The translations under genes and the position numbers were made by a program. Below, piece after piece: positions 6,133 to 9,969 of a DNA stretch of 9,969 nt. Location: contig CAYLPU010000147.1 of assembly GCA_964385635.1 (NCBI GenBank), positions 1-9,969 of the forward strand, read 5' to 3'. The DNA is from CAYLPU01 sp964385635 (lineage in GTDB: Bacteria > Chloroflexota > Anaerolineae > B4-G1). The stretch's first letter is position 1, and each line of letters begins with the position of its first letter. The notes under the pieces are model-generated. The model was not told where the DNA came from. It did not search any database and saw only the letters and a program-made list of their open reading frames with translations.

Positions 6133-8827
6133 ATGGACTTCCTGACGAGCGTCGCGACCCCCGGCCCCCAGGCACGCCCGCTGCGCGTGCTGGTGGCGCT
6201 GCCACGACCGTTGCTCACGCTGCTCAGAGAACAGGGGGGCAACTCGATGGTGGCTATGGACTGGGATGCGGCCACCGGCGCGACCCACGTCCTGCCGCTG
6301 CGCCGTGAGTGGAAGGTGGAGGCGATTGAGCGCGCCTTGCGGGAGGCCGCTGTCCCGCTGGAGGCGCGCTTCTTGCGCCATCCCACCGAGGCCGGCCTGC
6401 GTCGCGCGCTGCGCGAGGGGGCGGGATACGACATACTGGTCGTGGACGCCCACGGACACCCAGACGGTTCGCTGTGTTTTGAAGGCCCCCACGGCGAAAA
6501 CCACCCGCTCTCCCCCGCCAATTTGGGTCAACTGCTGGCGGAGAGCGATGTGCGATTGGCGCTGCTCTCGGCCTGTTATTCGGCCGCTGCCTGCGATACG
6601 ATGCGCCAGGCCGGTCTCCCCGCCGTCGTGGGCATGGCGGAGAGCGTGTGGGAGGACGCTGCCCGTGCTTACCTGGAACCGTTCCTGGCGTGCCTGGCTC
6701 GGGGGGAGCGGCTGGGAAAAGCGCACGAGCGGGCCTGCGACACGTTGCGCACCCGCTGGTCGGCTCGCCCGGGCGAGGCAGACCTGCCGCGACTGGTCGG
6801 TTCCTGGCGGCAGCGGCGCAGCCGTTTGGTGCGGCCCGGCGCTGAGGGGGCCTACGTGCGGTTGGGGGAGGGCCCCACGCCGCCCGCACCGCCCGCGCTG
6901 GCCGTCTGGTTGCGCGGGCGTGAACTCGACCAGGTGCTGGTGCAGCGCGACCTGCTGATCCGCCGCCTGCCAGAGGGGGTCTCGCCGCTGGTGACGCTGG
7001 CTGGCTTCGGCGGCGTGGGCAAGACCGCCCTGGCGCTGGCCGTCGCCGGCTGGTGCTGGAAGCGGGCGCTGTTCCCCGGCGGTCTGCTTTTTATTCCCCT
7101 GGCCGGCCTGCGCGTAGCGGAGGGGGAGACGGTCGCCGACCGGCTCCTGCGCGTCTTGGGCCTGCCCCTGCCCCAGGTGGCCCCCGGCCAGAGCGAGAGC
7201 GAGGAAGACGAGTACCGCGCCAAGGTCGTTGCTCTCTGTGCGGCGCTATCGGGCGATCGGTGGCTCCTGATCCTCGACAACTTCGAGACCGCCTGCGCCG
7301 GGGACGCTGGCAGGCGCAACCTGGCGCTGCTGGCCGAACTGCGGCGGCGCTGCCCGGCGCTGCACTTGCTGGTCACCAGCCGCCGCGCTCCGCTGAACCT
7401 GCCTGGCGAGCGGGTACACCGGCTGCGGCCGTTGGCGCGGGACCCGGCGCTGGAGGTGTTCTGCGACCGGGCACGGGAGGTGGGCGCAGTCGTGGGCGCG
7501 GAGGAACGGGCGACGGTGGCCGGGATCTGCAAGTTGCTGGACCGCGTCCCACTGCACATCCGCTTGGTGGCCAGCCACACTCGCGCCGAACGTCCGGTCG
7601 CCATCCTGAGGGGGCTGCGCGACGCCGAGCGACGTTACCACCTGACGGCGGCCGATCTGCCCGACGCGGCGGCGCATCACCAGAGCCAGGAACTCTCCCT
7701 GCGTTACACCTACGACCTGCTGAGCGATGGTGGGAGACGCTTGTGGGCCGTCATGGCGGCGGTCTTCGCCGGGGGGCCCGACCGGGACGGGGTGCGGGCC
7801 GTCTACGGCGCGGGGGCCGATGGAGCGCTGGACGAACTCTTCGACTGGCTGGTGGTGGAGCGGGAGGATGGGCGCCAGCGGATGGTGGAGGCGGTGCGGG
7901 AGTTCGGGCGGGCGCGATTGGGGGAACTGGGGTTGGACGAGGCCGGACTGCGGGCGCGGCATGCGGCGCACTATCTGGCTGTGGCGCGGGAATCGTTCAG
8001 TCTGGAGAAGTACCAGCGGGGCGAGTGGGCCGCTGTGGAGCAGAGCGACGGCCCGGACATCTTCGCGGCGGCCGATTGGGCGGTGGCCGAACTGGAGCGG
8101 GCCGAGGGCGCGCCGGTGGAGGAACTGCTGGCGCGGTGGGAGGAGTTGGAGCCACGGGGGGAGACGGTACCGCTGGCGGGAGAATGTGCCTATGCGATGT
8201 ACAACTACGTCTTTCGCCGCTGGCCACCGGGCGGCTACCGCTGGCTGGCGGGGGGTCTGGTAGCCTGGCGCTTGAGTGGGGCGGAGCAGGCCCGCGCGCG
8301 GCAGTCGCTGTTGTGCAACGAGTTCGGTCTCATCCATAAGGCCCGAGGGGAGTACGGGGCGGCGCTGGAGTGGTACGAGAAGAGTGTGGCGCTCAAGGAG
8401 GAACTGGGGGACCGGGCGGGGCTGGCGACCTCCTACAACAACATTGGCCAGGTTCAGTACGCCCGAGGGGAGTACGGGGCGGCGCTGGAGTGGTACGAGA
8501 AGAGTGTGGCGCTCANNNNNNNNNNNNNNNNNNNNNNNNNNNNNNNNNNNNNNNNNNNNNNNNNNNNNNNNNNNNNNNNNNNNNNNNNNNNNNNNNNNNN
8601 NNNNNNNNNNNNNNNAGGAGGAACTGGGGGACCAGGCGGGGCTGGCGACCTCCTACAACAACATCGCCTCCGTCCAGTACGCCCGAGGGGAGTACGGGGC
8701 GGCGCTGGAGTGGATGACGAAGAGCTTGGAGATCTTCGAGGAGATTGGTGCCCAGGCCAACGCTCAGGTTGTGCGTGGCAATGTCGCCGAGGTGCGGCGG
8801 CGGATGGGAGGCACAACAACGGATTGA
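6133..8827 (+). CDS. CHAT caspase-like protease - NB-ARC STAND ATPase - TPR protein (NLR-like)
   Basis: The modular switch protein has three parts. Residues about 15-230 form a CHAT (caspase-like) domain with the expected dyad: H107 in VVDAHGHPDG and C148 in LALLSACYSAA. From about 255 an NB-ARC ATPase follows: P-loop GFGGVGKTALA (K297), Walker B LLILDNFE (D382), sensor-like LLVTSRR (413-418), a GLPL-like DRVPLHIRLVASH, then helical domains. The C-terminus, from about 720, is a TPR array of 40-residue units (ARGEYGAALEWYEKSVAL, EELGD-AGLATSYNNI). Family knowledge suggests TPRs sense a trigger, NB-ARC oligomerises with ATP and CHAT cleaves a target, in defence or regulated cell death; substrate and trigger are unknown. 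ATG 6133 is preferred because residues before it (from GTG 6013) are encoded by repeat-like G/C tracts. The 100-N placeholder breaks the frame; with the gap closed at zero the gene is 2595 bp (864 aa) and stops at 8825-8827. True length is longer by 40n residues. Confidence 0.85.
8341..8713 (+). repeat. 120-bp TPR-encoding tandem repeats
   Basis: Units begin GCCCGAGGGGAGTACGGGGC at 8341, 8461 and 8681. Unit 1 (8341-8460) and unit 2 (8461-8515 joined to 8616-8680) differ at about 7 of 120 bases, mostly at the NNIGQVQY/NNIASVQY end. Unit 3 matches for about 33 bases (8681-8713) and then diverges into the C-terminal cap. Such identity implies recent duplication or gene conversion, and explains the assembly break. 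Confidence 0.9.
8516..8615. other. Assembly gap (exactly 100 N)
   Basis: Exactly 100 N is the conventional placeholder for a scaffold gap of unknown length. It ends the left contig at GTGGCGCTCA and begins the right at AGGAGGAACTGG, which join in perfect repeat phase. Reading the placeholder literally creates a false frame running on to 9114. Confidence 0.97.
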
Positions 8828-9178
8828 GAAAAGAACGGAGGATTGAGAAAGGAACAGATGAGCAACTGAGCTATTCGAGAGGGGTGGGGTACTCACGAAC
8901 GCGGAGGTCGTTTTTTTGTGGGTATTTTCCAGGCATAGGCGAGGGCATCCCTCGTCACCTGCTGCTCGTAGGCCATAAAGCCGTCGAAGTGCAGAGCAAG
9001 GAGGGCTCGCAGGCTGTTCAGAATCAGGTGCTTGTAGAACCTGAGCCAGCGGTACAGAGGAGCGCGTCGTGGGATGGTGGTGACGTTATAGCACAGGTGG
9101 TGAGTATTAGGTAGTAAGGATGCAAGAAGCAGGATGCAGGATGCAGGGGGCAGGATAGGACACAACAGCGGATTGAGA
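8810..9178. repeat. Direct repeats flanking a 329-bp segment after the CHAT gene
   Basis: GGCACAACAACGGATTGAGA (8810-8829, containing the CHAT gene stop) and GACACAACAGCGGATTGAGA (9159-9178) match at 18 of 20 bases. A third GGATTGAGA lies at 8840-8848. The segment between them holds a possible minus-strand coding remnant and GCAGGAT-type short repeats (9128-9157). Confidence 0.55.
8893..9114 (-). pseudogene. Possible minus-strand coding remnant of unknown family
   Basis: The reverse-strand frame reads about 70 residues of ordinary protein-like composition, including LYRWLRFYKHLILNSLRALL and LHFDGFMAYEQQVTRDALAY, ending KIPTKKRPPRS before a stop at 8893-8895. Further upstream on that strand, the frame runs into low-complexity CTCC/CTGT repeats and loses protein character. 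It has no convincing start or ribosome site. I do not recognise the family. It may be the C-terminal end of a decayed gene, perhaps carried in by an insertion, or a chance frame. Confidence 0.2.
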
Positions 9179-9193
9179 CAAGGCCTCGCTCCG

Positions 9194-9248
9194 GGTCTCC
9201 TTGTCTCCCTGTCTCCTTGTCTCCTCGTCCCCTTGTCTCCCTGTCTCA
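9194..9248. repeat. Low-complexity 8-9 bp tandem repeats (CTTGTCTCC / CTGTCTCC)
   Basis: About six or seven imperfect copies of C(C)TTGTCTCC and CCTGTCTCC run in tandem. The plus strand is almost pure pyrimidine apart from G in each unit. Such GACAAGGAGACAGGGAGAC-type tracts are intergenic and generate spurious RQGDKETRRQGD-like translations. Together with 8828-9158 they make up the 467-bp gap before the sigma gene, in which I see no convincing gene or terminator. Confidence 0.8.
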
Positions 9249-9294
9249 CTACATCTCACAAACCCTCCCCTACCCGTGTACATGATATATACCG

Positions 9295-9897
9295 ATGACC
9301 GACGCCGAGACTATCGCGCGCGCCGTAGACGGGGATGAAGCGGCACAGCGGGCGCTCTACGAAGCGCACCACGCGGCCGCTTTCCGCCTGGCCTACCTGC
9401 TCCTTCGGGACACCTGCGACGCCGAGGAGGTGGTGCAGGATGTTTTCGTCTACCTGTTCCGCAATCTGCAGCGCTACGACCCCGGACGCGGTTCCTTCTG
9501 GGCCTGGCTGCGCGTCGTCCTGGTGAGCCGTTGTCGCAACAAGCGCCGCCGCCAGCAGTTGCACCTGATCTCGCTGGAATTGCTCGACGGTGCTGGTCAG
9601 GGTCTGGCCGACCCGGACCCGGCCGGCGACCCGGCGAGCGTGCTGGAGAGGCTGGGTATGCGCCGGGCGGTGTGGGAGGCGCTGCAGCGGGTCAGTTCTG
9701 GCGCTCGGGATGCGCTGATCCTGCGCTACTACGAGGGATTGTCGTACGCGGAGATCGCGCTGGCGCTGGGCTGCTCCAACGACGCCGCCCGGGCACGGGT
9801 GGCCCACGGCAAGGTGCAACTGCACCGTCTGCTCACCGCGCCAGAGGAAGAGGCGCTGTGCGAGGGAGGGGCCGTGCGCACCGCGAAGGCGGGGTGA
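9295..9897 (+). CDS. ECF-family RNA polymerase sigma-70 factor
   Basis: A 200-aa extracytoplasmic-function sigma factor, which redirects RNA polymerase to a specific promoter set. Region 2 covers about residues 18-88: RALYEAHHAAAFRLAYLLLR, then DAEEVVQDVFVYLFRNLQRY (42-61) and SFWAWLRVVLVSRCRNKRRR. A linker rich in Asp and Pro (ADPDPAGDPAS) follows, then region 4 (about 122-180): ALQRVSSGARDALILRYYEG and LSYAEIALALGCSNDAARAR, the -35-binding helix-turn-helix. ATG 9295 fits the family N-terminus. No Shine-Dalgarno is visible, but GATATATA (9284-9291) a few bases before the ATG could be a -10 element of a leaderless transcript. Such genes usually pair with an anti-sigma factor; a possible coupled frame starts at 9901. 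The nearest upstream gene is the CHAT-STAND gene, 467 bp away, so they are not obviously one operon. Confidence 0.92.
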   Translation: MTDAETIARAVDGDEAAQRALYEAHHAAAFRLAYLLLRDTCDAEEVVQDVFVYLFRNLQRYDPGRGSFWAWLRVVLVSRCRNKRRRQQLHLISLELLDGAGQGLADPDPAGDPASVLERLGMRRAVWEALQRVSSGARDALILRYYEGLSYAEIALALGCSNDAARARVAHGKVQLHRLLTAPEEEALCEGGAVRTAKAG

Positions 9898-9900
9898 GGG

Positions 9901-9969
9901 ATGATTGGTCCGGATATGTTGTGCTTGCCAAGGCCGCCCGGCGATGACCCTTCGGCAGGCTCAGGGCAG
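9901..9969 (+). CDS. Possible start of a coupled downstream gene (partial)
   Basis: ATG 9901 lies 3 bases after the sigma stop, and its frame stays open to the window edge (MIGPDMLCLPRPPGDD, then PSAGSGQ). The position suits an anti-sigma or membrane partner of the ECF factor, but 23 residues cannot show this. The last residues are encoded by the repeat at 9948-9968, which also occurs in non-coding DNA, so the frame may be fortuitous. Confidence 0.2.
   Translation, partial: MIGPDMLCLPRPPGDDPSAGSGQ
9948..9968. repeat. Short dispersed repeat (CCCTTCG-N4-G-N-TCAGGG type)
   Basis: CCCTTCGGCAGGCTCAGGGC at the window edge resembles a motif common between genes in many environmental genomes (from memory). 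The right arm of the MITE-like element at 5743-5761, CCCTTCGCTTTGTTCAGGG, has the same frame of fixed bases. It is probably the left part of a longer palindrome cut by the window end. Confidence 0.5.

Noticed and set aside
7053..8339. Long alternative plus-strand frame and antisense frame (7246-8337) inside the CHAT gene
   Set aside because: Both are Arg/Gly/Pro- or Gln-rich products of high GC and overlap a gene with clear domains and motifs.
8616..9114. Extension of the CHAT gene frame past the gap to 9114
   Set aside because: It depends on the arbitrary 100-N length. The TPR frame after the gap is the other one and stops at 8825-8827.
9531..9947. 138-codon alternative frame over the sigma gene
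   Set aside because: It is out of frame with clear sigma regions 2 and 4 and is Arg/Gly/Ala-rich.

Overview
The window looks like a draft-assembly fragment of a GC-rich, repeat-laden bacterial genome. Chloroflexota is the best guess, from the gene style: a CHAT/NB-ARC/TPR signalling protein, dispersed GAGCGTAGCGAAGAATC-type and CCCTTCG...CTCAGGG-type repeats, and an HTH-type replication protein followed by a P-loop helicase. This assignment is inference, because no rRNA or marker gene is present. A run of exactly 100 N (8516-8615) marks a scaffold gap.

Region A (1-2760) is the remnant of a replication module from an integrated plasmid, ICE or prophage. It holds the C-terminal part of a probable replication initiator, with 23-bp iteron-like repeats inside its coding sequence. 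A small unknown gene follows, overlapping it by 8 bp. Last comes a DUF3631-like P-loop helicase split by a frameshift at a C8 tract. The first gene probably also carries a frameshift near its visible start. The helicase uses strongly C-ending codons, unlike the genes downstream, which fits foreign origin. No integrase, relaxase or att site is visible.

Region B (2761-5696) has a leader with a possible promoter and a 110-bp nested-palindrome element, then a complete LonA protease gene (3118-5586) and a strong intrinsic terminator (5614-5646).

Region C (5697-6132) is a nest of small palindromic elements. A 69-bp MITE-like imperfect palindrome is followed by a 140-bp element with perfect 17-bp terminal inverted repeats and two mirrored hairpins, flanked by an 11-bp direct repeat. 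A good sigma70 promoter follows, then a G-quadruplex motif two bases before the next start codon.

Region D (6133-8827) is the most interesting gene: a caspase-like CHAT protease fused to an NB-ARC STAND ATPase and a C-terminal TPR array. This is the architecture of bacterial NLR-like immune or cell-death switches. The TPR copies are 120-bp near-identical repeats in which the assembly broke. The gap flanks abut in exact repeat phase, so the missing DNA should be a whole number of 120-bp units.

Region E (8828-9969) has 467 bp of low-complexity and repeated DNA, an ECF sigma factor gene (9295-9897), and perhaps the start of a coupled downstream gene. A CHAT-TPR protein near an ECF sigma factor recalls the type III-E Craspase layout, but neither gRAMP nor Csx30 is present and the link is speculative.
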